Positions 42,179-50,779 of a stretch of DNA of 64,000 nucleotides are shown here, piece by piece. The notes beneath the pieces are model-generated. The model worked only from the letters and a program-made list of their open reading frames with translations. It was not told the DNA's origin and searched no databases. Source of the DNA: Pseudomonas viridiflava (lineage in GTDB: Bacteria; Pseudomonadota; Gammaproteobacteria; Pseudomonadales; Pseudomonadaceae); the NCBI RefSeq assembly GCF_900583165.1, contig NZ_UTKY01000076.1:274605-338604 (forward strand), written 5' to 3'. The translations under genes were made by a program, and so were the position numbers. The stretch's first letter is position 1. The number at the start of each line of letters is the position of its first letter.

Positions 42179-44155
42179 ATGGACACAATGATTAAATATA
42201 GATCGGAGATCGACGGTCTGCGTGCCGTGGCAGTGCTGAGTGTGCTTTTCTTTCATGCCGGATTTGGCATCGTTCCTGGCGGATTCGTAGGCGTAGATGT
42301 TTTCTTTGTTATATCAGGGTTTCTAATTACATCAATAATATTGAAAGAGTCTTTGTCAGGCGATTTTACGTATTCAAGATTCTATGAGCGAAGAATTCGC
42401 AGGCTTTTGCCGCCGCTTATTCCAGTATTGCTAGCATCTCTGGTAGGCGCTTTTCTTCTTCTCAATACCCCCCAGTTTAGTGAATTTGTACATAGTTGTT
42501 ATGCTGCAGTTGGCTTCTTTGCCAACTGGTTTTTCTTGTCATCTGTTGATTATTTTGATGGCCCCGGAGAATTGACGCCACTTTTACATATCTGGTCACT
42601 TTCAATCGAAGAGCAATTTTATTTTGTTTTTCCTGTTCTGTTTATTTTCTTTTTGAAGAATAGTCAAAAGTCAATCATACCTGTATTTACCCTGATCGCC
42701 TTAGCGTCGCTCGCATACTCAACTTACCTTCTTGCAAATAATATGGGCGAGTCTGCATTTTTCAATTCGCCGGCTAGATTTTGGGAGCTTCTGGTGGGTT
42801 CAATCCTTGCCATGATAGGAAGTCGCAAGCCAGCCACCCAAGCGGCATGCGATATTTTGGAAGTCGTTGGCGTATCACTCATTGCCGTTCCAATCCTGTT
42901 TTACACAAAAGAGTCGTACTTCCCAGGGGTGGCCGCTCTCTTGCCCACTATCGGGACGGCCCTGATTATCTATGCAGCTGGGGGTGGTAGGTTTGTTTCT
43001 CCGATTCTTAAGTCAAAAGCTTTCGTCTCTGTAGGATTGGTTTCTTACTCGCTGTATCTGTGGCACTGGCCAATTTTGGTGTACACAAAAATGGTGTGGC
43101 CTGGCGCCGGGCACTTCATGATGCTGTGCGGATTGCTGGTGGCTCTGCTGCTGGCTGTGGCTTCTTACTATTTCATAGAGGGCCCAATCAGGAGTAAGCA
43201 GTTAATTAAAAGCAGAAAATCTGCATATTCTCTTGCTCTTATGACGGCTGTTGTCGTTGTTGGGATTTCATATGCCGCAAACAGTGATAAAGCCAGCGCG
43301 TTCAGAGTTGACACCTTTGCAAAGGTTCGTGGCTATCTTTTCAGTGGGGGTAGACCTGACGTTCTGGCGAAAATTGAGCAGGAAAAAAACTTCTATTTGA
43401 ATAACCTAAATATAAATTACACGGGGGAAACGCCTAAGTTTGATTTGTCGGTTCACTCTGGATGGACTTGCAGCTTTGATAAGGGGAATTCAGCTGATAG
43501 GATTTTCGAATGCTTGAAGTCTCAAGACAAAACTCATAGCGTTTTAATAATGGGCGACAGTATCGCCCGCGATACTATGCACTCTCTAAGAAGAGCATAC
43601 CCTAAAGTTAATTTTGTAGCGCTTCATCAGTCGAGCTGCCCACCCGGAGACGTTGGTGGTCGGTGCTTTTCAAAATCTGGAGAACTTCTTGATAAGGTCG
43701 GCAGGGAACTTAAATTTGATGCCGTAATTATTAATTTCAGATACAGGCCTAAAGAGTGGAGAAATGTAGAGTCAGGTATCGAGGCTGCAAAATCGGTATC
43801 CAAGAATGTAATTCTGTTTGGCGTGTCGCCCATGTTTGCAAAGCCTGCATCTGACTACATAAAGTCTTTGCCGGACGGCGCTGACATCCCAGTGTTTATT
43901 TCCGAGCAGGACAAAAAACTCACCCAATGGAGTTATTCGGAAATGGCGGTTGAAGCAAAAGCCATGGCTTACAAGCATGGCGTGAAGTTTGTGTCACTGC
44001 TGGACTTTTTCTGTCCTGCTGGCAAGTGCAGACTATGGGTTGATAATCGTCCAGGTGATCCGCTTTACATTGATGAGCAGCACCTTACGAACAAAGGGAT
44101 AGACGAATTTGGTGCTTTTCTAAAGACCCAGGATCAAGTCAAATCTGTTCTTTAA
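42179..44155 (+). CDS. O-antigen O-acetyltransferase (OafA/YrhL type with SGNH domain)
   Basis: 658 residues. N-terminal ~370 residues are an acyltransferase-3 membrane domain with about ten membrane spans (YRSEIDGLRAVAVLSVLFFH, GFVGVDVFFVISGFLITSII, SLSIEEQFYFVFPVLF). The C-terminal part is an SGNH-like domain with GDS (LIMGDSIARD) and the late D-x-x-H (DEQHLTN). Such enzymes add acetyl to surface sugars; in prophages they cause seroconversion. The gene is much AT-richer than host and phage core genes, so recently acquired. An in-frame ATG at 42188 is an alternative start. Confidence 0.88.
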   Translation: MDTMIKYRSEIDGLRAVAVLSVLFFHAGFGIVPGGFVGVDVFFVISGFLITSIILKESLSGDFTYSRFYERRIRRLLPPLIPVLLASLVGAFLLLNTPQFSEFVHSCYAAVGFFANWFFLSSVDYFDGPGELTPLLHIWSLSIEEQFYFVFPVLFIFFLKNSQKSIIPVFTLIALASLAYSTYLLANNMGESAFFNSPARFWELLVGSILAMIGSRKPATQAACDILEVVGVSLIAVPILFYTKESYFPGVAALLPTIGTALIIYAAGGGRFVSPILKSKAFVSVGLVSYSLYLWHWPILVYTKMVWPGAGHFMMLCGLLVALLLAVASYYFIEGPIRSKQLIKSRKSAYSLALMTAVVVVGISYAANSDKASAFRVDTFAKVRGYLFSGGRPDVLAKIEQEKNFYLNNLNINYTGETPKFDLSVHSGWTCSFDKGNSADRIFECLKSQDKTHSVLIMGDSIARDTMHSLRRAYPKVNFVALHQSSCPPGDVGGRCFSKSGELLDKVGRELKFDAVIINFRYRPKEWRNVESGIEAAKSVSKNVILFGVSPMFAKPASDYIKSLPDGADIPVFISEQDKKLTQWSYSEMAVEAKAMAYKHGVKFVSLLDFFCPAGKCRLWVDNRPGDPLYIDEQHLTNKGIDEFGAFLKTQDQVKSVL

Positions 44156-44173
44156 ACTGAATCTTAAAACCTA

Positions 44174-44198
44174 AAGCCCGCCAGCCGCGGGCTTTTTT
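44174..44198 (+). terminator. Intrinsic terminator after the acetyltransferase
   Basis: AAGCCCGC (44174-44181), CAGCC loop, GCGGGCTT (44187-44194) and following T run. Confidence 0.85.
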
Positions 44199-44214
44199 AC
44201 GCCTGGGGAAAAGT

Positions 44215-44422
44215 ATGACTGCATCCGAAAAAGACCGGGCATATTGGCACGCACGCTGTTGGGCGAGACCCGCAGTGGCTGGACGACCAGCTCGCCGTAG
44301 CCTGGATAGCTCCGTTTCATTTTTGGCGGATTCTACAAGCGAATGTATGGTGTGTCTTAATTTGGCTTGGTACTCGGTCGGCAGGACGCCAGGGGAGGAG
44401 CTTTCTCGACGAAAGCCTGTAG
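44215..44422 (+). pseudogene. Probable frameshifted small phage gene beside attR
   Basis: An ATG with GGGGAAAAG upstream begins TASEKDRAYWHARCWA; in that frame the sequence then turns into an unlikely Arg/Ser-rich tail (to 44493). Moving to the +1 frame near 44266 gives DPQWLDDQLAVAWIAPFHFW and RILQANVWCVLIWLGTRSAG before a stop at 44420, which reads like a natural membrane-associated protein. I infer a one-base insertion or two-base deletion around 44263-44267, or a sequencing error. Confidence 0.4.
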
Positions 44423-44528
44423 GGAGATTTGCGGGGATTCGTGAATTCTTGTTCAGCATCGTTAGGCGTCGATTGCAGTGGGCGCCTACGTAAGTTATTG
44501 CTGTTAAAGGCTTTTCGGAAAATCCGCC

Positions 44529-44596
44529 AGCATGGGGTGCTAGGGGTCGAGTGTTCGAATCACTCCGTCCCGACCATATTTTTCAATGACTTAGCC
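44529..44596 (+). repeat. attR: 68-bp direct repeat at the right prophage end
   Basis: Exact copy of 1965-2032: the original 3' half of the host tRNA-Pro, displaced by 42.6 kb. It lacks the 5' half, so it is not a working tRNA. Confidence 0.95.
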
Positions 44597-44620
44597 CAAT
44601 CTTTTCAGGTTGGGCTTTTT
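44594..44620 (+). terminator. Original host terminator of tRNA-Pro, displaced
   Basis: GCCCAA (44594-44599) pairs with TTGGGC (44610-44615), then TTTTT. By geometry this belonged to the uninterrupted tRNA locus. The region 44621-44740 holds nothing else that I can identify. Confidence 0.75.
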
Positions 44621-44740
44621 CATGTCAGGGAAAAAACTGACTGAAATTCTTACCAATTTCTGGGCTGTCATGGGCAGTGGGTTCATAGCACGCAGTATTG
44701 CTCCCTTCCTTCGGTTCTGGTTTTTGCAAACCAGCACATG

Positions 44741-45514
44741 TTACTGAAGCATCCCCCCAAGCCCCCCCAACCCCACCCGCGGCACCACACTCTCCGGAAT
44801 CCTGGAGCACTCAGACAGGTTATAAACCCTGAAATCATCCCCCACGACTTGACGGGCCATCAGCTCGAACGACGGCAAAATACGGGTGTGATAGTGCTGA
44901 TCCAGCCCGCAAGGCGACTTGGTGAGTTCAGCGGTTTCGTAAAATCTTCCGGATTTCTCGTTCAGATCCACACCCACTAAAAACACCTTGGAGAAGCCTA
45001 GGTGGTAAGCCAGTTGCACGGTCATGTATGCAACCGTTCGGGCATCAAAAAAGCCTAGGCTCATGTCCTTGCTGAACCCGACAGGGCGGTCGCCGAAGCC
45101 TGGTAAGGAGTGTTGGGTAACCAGCGCGGGGTGTTTGCCTCGCAACGTTTCGAGCCAGGACGGGCGTTTGGCCTTGAGCAAGGGGTAAAGTCGCCCGGTC
45201 GGGCGAACGGTCAAGGACTGCGCGTGTTCCCGCCAAAGTGCCACGTTGTGGCTGACCTCCATGGCATATCTGAACAGGTCTGGCTGTTGGTCTGGGAAGC
45301 TGCTGTCGGTGCAGGCGTAAAAGAGTGGTTTTACGCCGGTATCAATGAACATCGAAATCGCGCCATTCATCGTGATCATCGGCACGTGGGCAAACATTTC
45401 GAGAGGAAACGACTTGGCCGACTGGCCGGACGCAATGATAAACACTGCGCCGGTTTGCGTCTTTCGGCACGCATCAAAAGCGTGCAGGTCCAGGTGAGGG
45501 GAGAACTGCTTCAT
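44741..45514 (-). CDS. LPS-biosynthesis / sialyltransferase-like protein
   Basis: 257 residues. The N-terminal fold start (GAVFIIASGQSAKSFPLEMF, PMITMNGAISMFIDTGVKPL, FYACTDSSFPDQQPDLF) and the later MTVQLAYHLGFSKVFLVGVD-like stretch (LGFSKVFLVGVDL) recall the nucleotide-sugar pocket of GT42-like sialyltransferases and related LPS core proteins annotated in Pseudomonas. The exact sugar is unknown. It is monocistronic and was the gene next to tRNA-Pro before phage insertion. No signal peptide is seen, so probably cytoplasmic or membrane-associated. Confidence 0.6.
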   Translation of the reverse strand: MKQFSPHLDLHAFDACRKTQTGAVFIIASGQSAKSFPLEMFAHVPMITMNGAISMFIDTGVKPLFYACTDSSFPDQQPDLFRYAMEVSHNVALWREHAQSLTVRPTGRLYPLLKAKRPSWLETLRGKHPALVTQHSLPGFGDRPVGFSKDMSLGFFDARTVAYMTVQLAYHLGFSKVFLVGVDLNEKSGRFYETAELTKSPCGLDQHYHTRILPSFELMARQVVGDDFRVYNLSECSRIPESVVPRVGLGGLGGMLQ

Positions 45515-45600
45515 CGAACCCTGCCTTGCAGTGAAGTAGTAACGCGTACTTCACCGGACCTGCGACCGCTCGCGCAGTTCCTTTTATATCAATGCGGCCC

Positions 45601-47967
45601 TCAAAACGTCTGACCCATCGAGAACTGAAACACCTGCTTATCTGCGTTCTCCGGCGTCTTGATCGGGTACGCCAGGTTCACGCTCAGCGGCCCCAACGGG
45701 CTGTACCACGTCACGCCAACCCCGACAGAGCTGGCCATCTGGCTCAGGTCTACACTGCCACAGCCTTGTGTCGTGCTCAGGTAGCATTTGTCCGAGTACA
45801 CCGTGCCTACGTCCCAGAACAGGGACGTACGCACTGATTTGTTGTCTTTGATGAACGGTACCGGGAACAAGTATTCCGCGCCGCCCGTGATCAGAATATT
45901 GCCGCCCAGCGCCTCGGTGTCGCGGTCCGAGTAGTACGCCTGGCCCGAACTGGAATAGGTACCAGTGGCCGGGGTGTTGCGTGGGCCTAAGGTGCCGCTT
46001 TCAAAGCCGCGCACCGTGCCTTCGCCGCCGGCCGTGTAGGTTTCATAGAAGGGCAGGCTGTCTGTCGAGCCGTAGCCGTTACCGTAGCCGAGCTTGGTAT
46101 GAAAGCGCAGGGTGGTGCTGTTGGTGACGGGAACGTAGGTTTGCCCCGAGTAGTCGATTTTGTAGAAGCTCAGGTCGCTGCCGGGTACCGTCGCCGTCAG
46201 GTTGAGGCTCTGCGCGTGCCCACGGGTGGCCAGTATGCCCTTGTTCAGCGTCGACTCCGACCAGCCAAGGTTGGCCTTGAAGTTGGTGAACTCCTTGCCT
46301 TCACGCTCGACAAAATCATAGATCTCATCCGCGCTGTAGGTGCCTGGCTCGATGCTGTCGTGCTGCACCGTCAGGCCAAAGTTCAAGCGTGAGGTTTCAT
46401 TGATCGGGTAGCCAAGCGAGGCGCCCAGGCCATAACTGTTGATGGCGTAGTACGACACCCCGTCGTCGTAGTACTTGTTGTAGTCGGTCTTGCTGTAGAA
46501 GGCGTTGTAACCCAGGCTCACGCCATCCGGGGTGAAGTAGGGGTCGGTAAAACCGATGTTGTACTTGCTCTGGTACTCCGAGCGGGTCAGCCCCAGGCTT
46601 GCATAGTTGCCGGTACCGAGGAAGTTGTTCTGGGTGATTGAGCCACCGAGGATCAGCCCGGCACTCTGGGCGAAGCCGACGCTGGCAGTGATCGAACCGG
46701 ACGCCTGCTCCTCGACGGTGTAGTTCACATCCAATTGATCGTCCACGCCTGCAACCGCCGGGGTCTCAACGTTGACTTCCTTGAAGAAACCCAGTCGCTC
46801 GAGACGCACCTTGGATTGATCGATCAGGTAGGTCGACGCCCATCCCCCTTCCATCTGGCGCATTTCACGGCGCAGCACCTTGTCGTCGGTCTTGGTATTG
46901 CCACGGAAGTTCACCCGATTGACGTAGGCTCGCTTGCCGGGGTCTACGGCGAACGTGATATCCACCGTGTGAGTTTTGTCATCAGCCTGCGGCACGCCGT
47001 TGACGTTAGCGAAGGTGTAGCCTTCATTGCCCAGGCGACGGGTGATCAGCTCCGAAGTGGTGGTCATCAACTTGCGCGAGAACACCTGGCCTTTTTGCAC
47101 CAGCAGCAGGGACTGCACCTGATCTTCCGGCACCTTCAATTCACCGCTGAGCTTTACCTCGCGCACCGAGTATTTCTGGCCTTCCTGGATATTCACGGTG
47201 ATATAGACGTGCTTCTTGTCCGGCGTCATGGAGACCTGGGTCGAAGCGATATCCATATTGATGTAGCCACGGTCCAGGTAATACGAGCGCAAGCGCTCCA
47301 GATCGCCGGAGAGTTTTTCCCGCGCATATTTATCGTCATTCTTGAAAAACGACAGCCAGTTGCTGGTCTTGAGGGTGAACTGGTCGGTCAGCACTTCATC
47401 GGGGAATACCGTGTTGCCTACCACGTTGATGTGCTGGATTGACGCCACTTCGCCCTCATTGATCTTGATCTTAACGCCGACCCGGTTACGCGGCTGGGCG
47501 ACCACCTCGGTCTCGACCGATGCCGAATAACGCCCCTGGGCCACGTACTGGCGCTGTAACTCGTTGCGCACACTCTCTAACGTCGCACGCTGGAAAATTT
47601 CACCCTCGGCCAGGCCGGACCGCTTCATGCCCTTCATCAAGTCTTCGGTGGAGATGGCCTTGTTGCCCTCGAATTCGATGCTGGCAACCGAAGGGCGCTC
47701 GACTACATTGATAATCAGCACATCGCCTTCGCGGCTCAACTGGATGTCCTGAAAGTAACCGGTCTTGAACAGCGCACGTGTGGAGTCCACCAGGCGCCGG
47801 TCATCCGCTTCGTCGCCGACGTTAAGGGGCAGGGCGCCAAACACGCTGCCCGCCGATACGCGTTGCAGGCCGTTGATTCGAATATCCGAGATTTTGAAAC
47901 CCTGGGCGAGTGCCAGTGTGGCATTGAGCAGCAGCGCAACCGAGCAGAGCAGGCGCGAAAAATTCAT
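45601..47967 (-). CDS. BamA-family outer-membrane assembly protein, stand-alone paralogue
   Basis: 788 residues from ATG 47967 (the TTG three bases upstream is rejected). Signal peptide (LLCSVALLLNATLALAQG), five POTRA domains (residues ~24-420; e.g. ISDIRINGLQRVSAGSVFGA, IQHINVVGNTVFPDE) and a 16-strand barrel with the VRGF lid motif (GTVRGFESG) and C-terminal signal QFSMGQTF. The POTRA part reads very close to Pseudomonas BamA, whereas the extracellular loops look divergent. Canonical bamA lies with rseP, skp and lpxD; none of those is here, so this is most likely a second copy. Confidence 0.88.
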   Translation of the reverse strand: MNFSRLLCSVALLLNATLALAQGFKISDIRINGLQRVSAGSVFGALPLNVGDEADDRRLVDSTRALFKTGYFQDIQLSREGDVLIINVVERPSVASIEFEGNKAISTEDLMKGMKRSGLAEGEIFQRATLESVRNELQRQYVAQGRYSASVETEVVAQPRNRVGVKIKINEGEVASIQHINVVGNTVFPDEVLTDQFTLKTSNWLSFFKNDDKYAREKLSGDLERLRSYYLDRGYINMDIASTQVSMTPDKKHVYITVNIQEGQKYSVREVKLSGELKVPEDQVQSLLLVQKGQVFSRKLMTTTSELITRRLGNEGYTFANVNGVPQADDKTHTVDITFAVDPGKRAYVNRVNFRGNTKTDDKVLRREMRQMEGGWASTYLIDQSKVRLERLGFFKEVNVETPAVAGVDDQLDVNYTVEEQASGSITASVGFAQSAGLILGGSITQNNFLGTGNYASLGLTRSEYQSKYNIGFTDPYFTPDGVSLGYNAFYSKTDYNKYYDDGVSYYAINSYGLGASLGYPINETSRLNFGLTVQHDSIEPGTYSADEIYDFVEREGKEFTNFKANLGWSESTLNKGILATRGHAQSLNLTATVPGSDLSFYKIDYSGQTYVPVTNSTTLRFHTKLGYGNGYGSTDSLPFYETYTAGGEGTVRGFESGTLGPRNTPATGTYSSSGQAYYSDRDTEALGGNILITGGAEYLFPVPFIKDNKSVRTSLFWDVGTVYSDKCYLSTTQGCGSVDLSQMASSVGVGVTWYSPLGPLSVNLAYPIKTPENADKQVFQFSMGQTF

Positions 47968-48143
47968 CAAGATCTTTTCCAGAACACATCGACAAGCAGC
48001 GCCGGCGCGGCCGGACTGGTGAACAGCCAGCTTAAGAGCGCCTGGGGTTTGGTGCGGTTAACTGAGTGTCAAGTTAGGTAAAGGTTGACGCTTAACGTTC
48101 AAGCAAGGCTGATAATGCGCAGCCCCCCACCGACGAGCCCGCG
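47968..48143. promoter_or_regulatory. Divergent promoter region between BamA paralogue and response regulator
   Basis: 176 bp without a gene. It contains TTGACG and, 20 bp further, GATAAT (near 48087-48116), plus related short sequences GTTAACTGAGTGTCAAG, GTTAGGTAAAGGTTGAC and CTTAACGTTCAAG that could be binding sites for the adjacent regulator. Assignment is tentative. Confidence 0.35.
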
Positions 48144-48827
48144 ATGATCTCCGTACTGTTGGTCGACGACGACCAGGAACTGACTGGAATGCTGAGCCAA
48201 TACCTTGCGAGCGAAGGCTTTGCAGCGACGGCCGTGCACACCGGCGAGGAGGGTGAAGTCGAGGCGTTGTCGGGGCGCTACAGCATCGTGGTGCTCGACG
48301 TCATGCTGCCCAAGCGCTCAGGCATCGAAGTGCTGCGCCGCATCCGTGCGGTCAGCCAGGTGCCCGTGGTGTTGCTCACCGCTCGTGGCGACAACATCGA
48401 CCGCATCACGGGGCTGGAGCTGGGCGCCGATGACTACGTGCCCAAGCCCAGTTCCCCCGGCGAACTGGTTGCGCGCCTGCGCGCCATCATGCGCAGGGTG
48501 CAGCCGGTGGGCCAGCCTATTACAGAGGTGATCAAGACCGGTGCGCTGGTACTGTGGCCCGGCAAACGCCAGGCGTTATGGCAGGGCGTCGAACTGGGAG
48601 TGACCAGCACCGAGTTCAGCCTGCTGGAAGAACTGGCCCGCAGCGCCGGGCAGGTGGTCAGCAAAAAGGACCTGTCACTCAACGCTTTGGGCTGCCCCTT
48701 GACCCGCTATGACCGACGCATCGACGTACACATCAGCAGCATCCGGCAAAAACTCGGACCCCGCCCGGACGCCAAGGCGTGGATTCAAAGCGTGCGCGGC
48801 CTCGGCTACCTGTTGATCGCCGAATGA
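48144..48827 (+). CDS. OmpR-family response regulator (CpxR/RstA-like)
   Basis: 227 residues. Receiver domain with acidic pocket (VDDDQE), phosphoacceptor Asp52 (VVLDVMLP), LLTARGD and the Lys in DDYVPKP; then an OmpR winged helix (VTSTEFSLLEELARSAGQVV, RRIDVHISSIRQKLG, IQSVRGLGYLL). It binds DNA when phosphorylated by the histidine kinase encoded next, with which it overlaps by ATGA. Divergent from the BamA paralogue, a possible target. Confidence 0.93.
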   Translation: MISVLLVDDDQELTGMLSQYLASEGFAATAVHTGEEGEVEALSGRYSIVVLDVMLPKRSGIEVLRRIRAVSQVPVVLLTARGDNIDRITGLELGADDYVPKPSSPGELVARLRAIMRRVQPVGQPITEVIKTGALVLWPGKRQALWQGVELGVTSTEFSLLEELARSAGQVVSKKDLSLNALGCPLTRYDRRIDVHISSIRQKLGPRPDAKAWIQSVRGLGYLLIAE

Positions 48828-50104
48828 GCAAGCCCAGCCTGCTGTTCTGGAAACTGTTCCTGGCCTTTTGGCTGGCCACTACCTTCACGTTTCTCGCAGG
48901 TGTTGGCGTGCTTGAGCTGGGCAGTTTCCGGCCTGGCGACCCGCATGTGGAAGCTATCCTGGCAAGCGAAGAGCGGCTGCTCCAACAGTTTGGTGTCGAT
49001 GCCGCCAGTCAACTCCTAACGGTATGGGAGCATCCGCCGGATGAGGCTATCGGCGTCTACGACAGCGCGGGTCAGTTGCTGGTGGGCCAGCCCGTTGCGC
49101 AGCCGGCGTATGAGCGTGCACTCACCAGCAAGGAGGGCTTGGCGCTTTCGATCAAGTCCACTCATGCACCTGATGATCACGGTCGCCCCTGGCGGCAGAT
49201 TCCGCTGATCATTGGCACATTGATGAGCGCGCTATTCAGCGGCTACATGGCCTACTACCTGGCGTGGCCGTTGGCTCACTTGAAGCGTGCAATGAGCGAC
49301 GCCGCCCAGGGCCGCTTTGAAACCCGGGTAAAGCCCGCCATGGGCCAACGCCGCGATGAAATCGTCGACCTCGCCGAAGATTGCGACCGCATGGCCAACC
49401 AGTTGAAAGTATTGGTGCACGCCCAGCAACATCTATTGCACGACATTTCCCATGAGCTGCGTTCCCCCTTGACGCGAATTCAGGCAGCCATCGGGCTGTT
49501 TCGCCAGGATAGCTCTCGCGTGGAAATGCTCGAGCGCATCGAACGCGAATCCGAGCGCATGGACACGCTCATTGAAGCCTTGCTAACCCTGGCGCGCCTG
49601 CAGGGGCGGCCCGAAAGTATTGAGCGCGAGTCCCTGGATATCACTGAACTGCTGAAGATGATTGTTGAGGACGCGCAGTTCGAAGCGGGCATCAAAGGCA
49701 GTCGCGTCGAGCTGAATGCGTGCCCGCCCTTTATCGCCTGTGTCAGCGGCGAATTACTCTACCGCTGCTTTGAAAATGTCATCCGCAACGCCGTTCGTTA
49801 TACCCGACCGAACACCGCCGTGCGGGTATCGGCCCAGGTCAACGCCGAAGGCAATCGCCTGAACGTAAGCATCACCGACCAGGGCCCCGGTGTTGACAGC
49901 GAGCGCCTGCAAAGCATCTTTAACCCCTTCGAACGCGGCGCCGGTGATGCCAGCGTCGGCTTCGGCCTGGGTTTGGCTATTGCTGCAAGGGCGGTGCAAA
50001 TGCACGGCGGTAGCATCGTCGCGCGCAACGAAACCGGTGGTGGGTTAATCGTGGAGATCCACTTGCACAGCGCGCGATCTTTACACGACATTACATTGGC
50101 TTGA
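48824..50104 (+). CDS. Membrane sensor histidine kinase (CpxA/RstB-like)
   Basis: 426 residues. First membrane segment near 8-28 (FWKLFLAFWLATTFTFLAGV), a short periplasmic part (~120 residues), second segment (IPLIIGTLMSALFSGYMAYY), HAMP-like region, dimerisation box with phospho-His (LLHDISHELRSPLTRIQ) and ATPase with N box (FENVIRNAVRYT), G1 (DQGPGV) and G2 (GFGLGLAIA). The signal is unknown; the short periplasmic domain suggests an envelope signal. Confidence 0.93.
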   Translation: MSKPSLLFWKLFLAFWLATTFTFLAGVGVLELGSFRPGDPHVEAILASEERLLQQFGVDAASQLLTVWEHPPDEAIGVYDSAGQLLVGQPVAQPAYERALTSKEGLALSIKSTHAPDDHGRPWRQIPLIIGTLMSALFSGYMAYYLAWPLAHLKRAMSDAAQGRFETRVKPAMGQRRDEIVDLAEDCDRMANQLKVLVHAQQHLLHDISHELRSPLTRIQAAIGLFRQDSSRVEMLERIERESERMDTLIEALLTLARLQGRPESIERESLDITELLKMIVEDAQFEAGIKGSRVELNACPPFIACVSGELLYRCFENVIRNAVRYTRPNTAVRVSAQVNAEGNRLNVSITDQGPGVDSERLQSIFNPFERGAGDASVGFGLGLAIAARAVQMHGGSIVARNETGGGLIVEIHLHSARSLHDITLA

Positions 50105-50161
50105 CCGCCCTGTACGTCACGCCTGATTAGACTTATTGCCATTGATTGAACGGAGATGGCG

Positions 50162-50629
50162 ATGTTTCAGGTACACAAAAAGGGTTTCGTGCCCGGCAGG
50201 AAAATGGTCGATGGCCTGGTCTCTTACGACTTCTTCTGCGAAGACAGCCCGGCGATCAACCTGTTTGTCTTTACCGGTGCGGCCACGCCGGACGCGACTG
50301 TGGCAGAACAGACGCTGTGGGGCTTCACCCGCCTGGAGCGCTTTGAGGCGATGACCAGTGCCTTGGTAACCAATCAAAAACATGCCGGTTGGTTCCAGAG
50401 CGTCAGCGTACTCACCGGGCCGAATCAGAACGGGACGCTGAGCGTGAAGTTTCAGCGGGTGATGAAGATCATCAAGCATGCAAGCAGCGCTCGAAAGGCC
50501 GATTACGAGATTCTCACCGACGAAGGCGATACCTACTTCACGCGCCAAAGCGTGGCTGAAAACAGTGCGCAAACCATCATCTACTCGGCTGAAACGGACG
50601 GAGAGGTGAAACAGTCTTACAGGATGTAA
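50162..50629 (+). CDS. Hypothetical protein
   Basis: 155 residues from ATG 50162, chosen because GGAG lies six bases upstream; ATG 50156 is too close to it. Mixed alpha/beta soluble protein (KKGFVPGRKMVDGLVSYDFF, LFVFTGAATPDATVAEQTLW, ERFEAMTSALVTNQKHAGWF). No signal peptide, membrane segment or family recognised. Located 57 bp after the kinase gene; could be co-transcribed. Confidence 0.7.
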   Translation: MFQVHKKGFVPGRKMVDGLVSYDFFCEDSPAINLFVFTGAATPDATVAEQTLWGFTRLERFEAMTSALVTNQKHAGWFQSVSVLTGPNQNGTLSVKFQRVMKIIKHASSARKADYEILTDEGDTYFTRQSVAENSAQTIIYSAETDGEVKQSYRM

Positions 50630-50779
50630 ACCGGGGTAGGTGTGATTGAGGGCAAGCCCCCCATTATTAATGTGTGCTGCTGCGCAACTTTTCTTTGAAA
50701 AAATATGGTCGAAGCGTGTCCCTTTTTTTCACCTCGCCTGTCATTCCAGGTAAGTGAACAAAATCGAGAGCTTCTTCCC

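Noticed and set aside
44529..44596. Second tRNA-Pro gene
   Set aside because: Only the 3' half from the anticodon stem onward is present; the 5' half is missing, so it is an att remnant.
45531..45554. Palindrome GTGAAGTA/TACTTCAC as a terminator after the BamA paralogue
   Set aside because: The stem is fine but there is no T run on either side in the leftward direction; not listed as a terminator.
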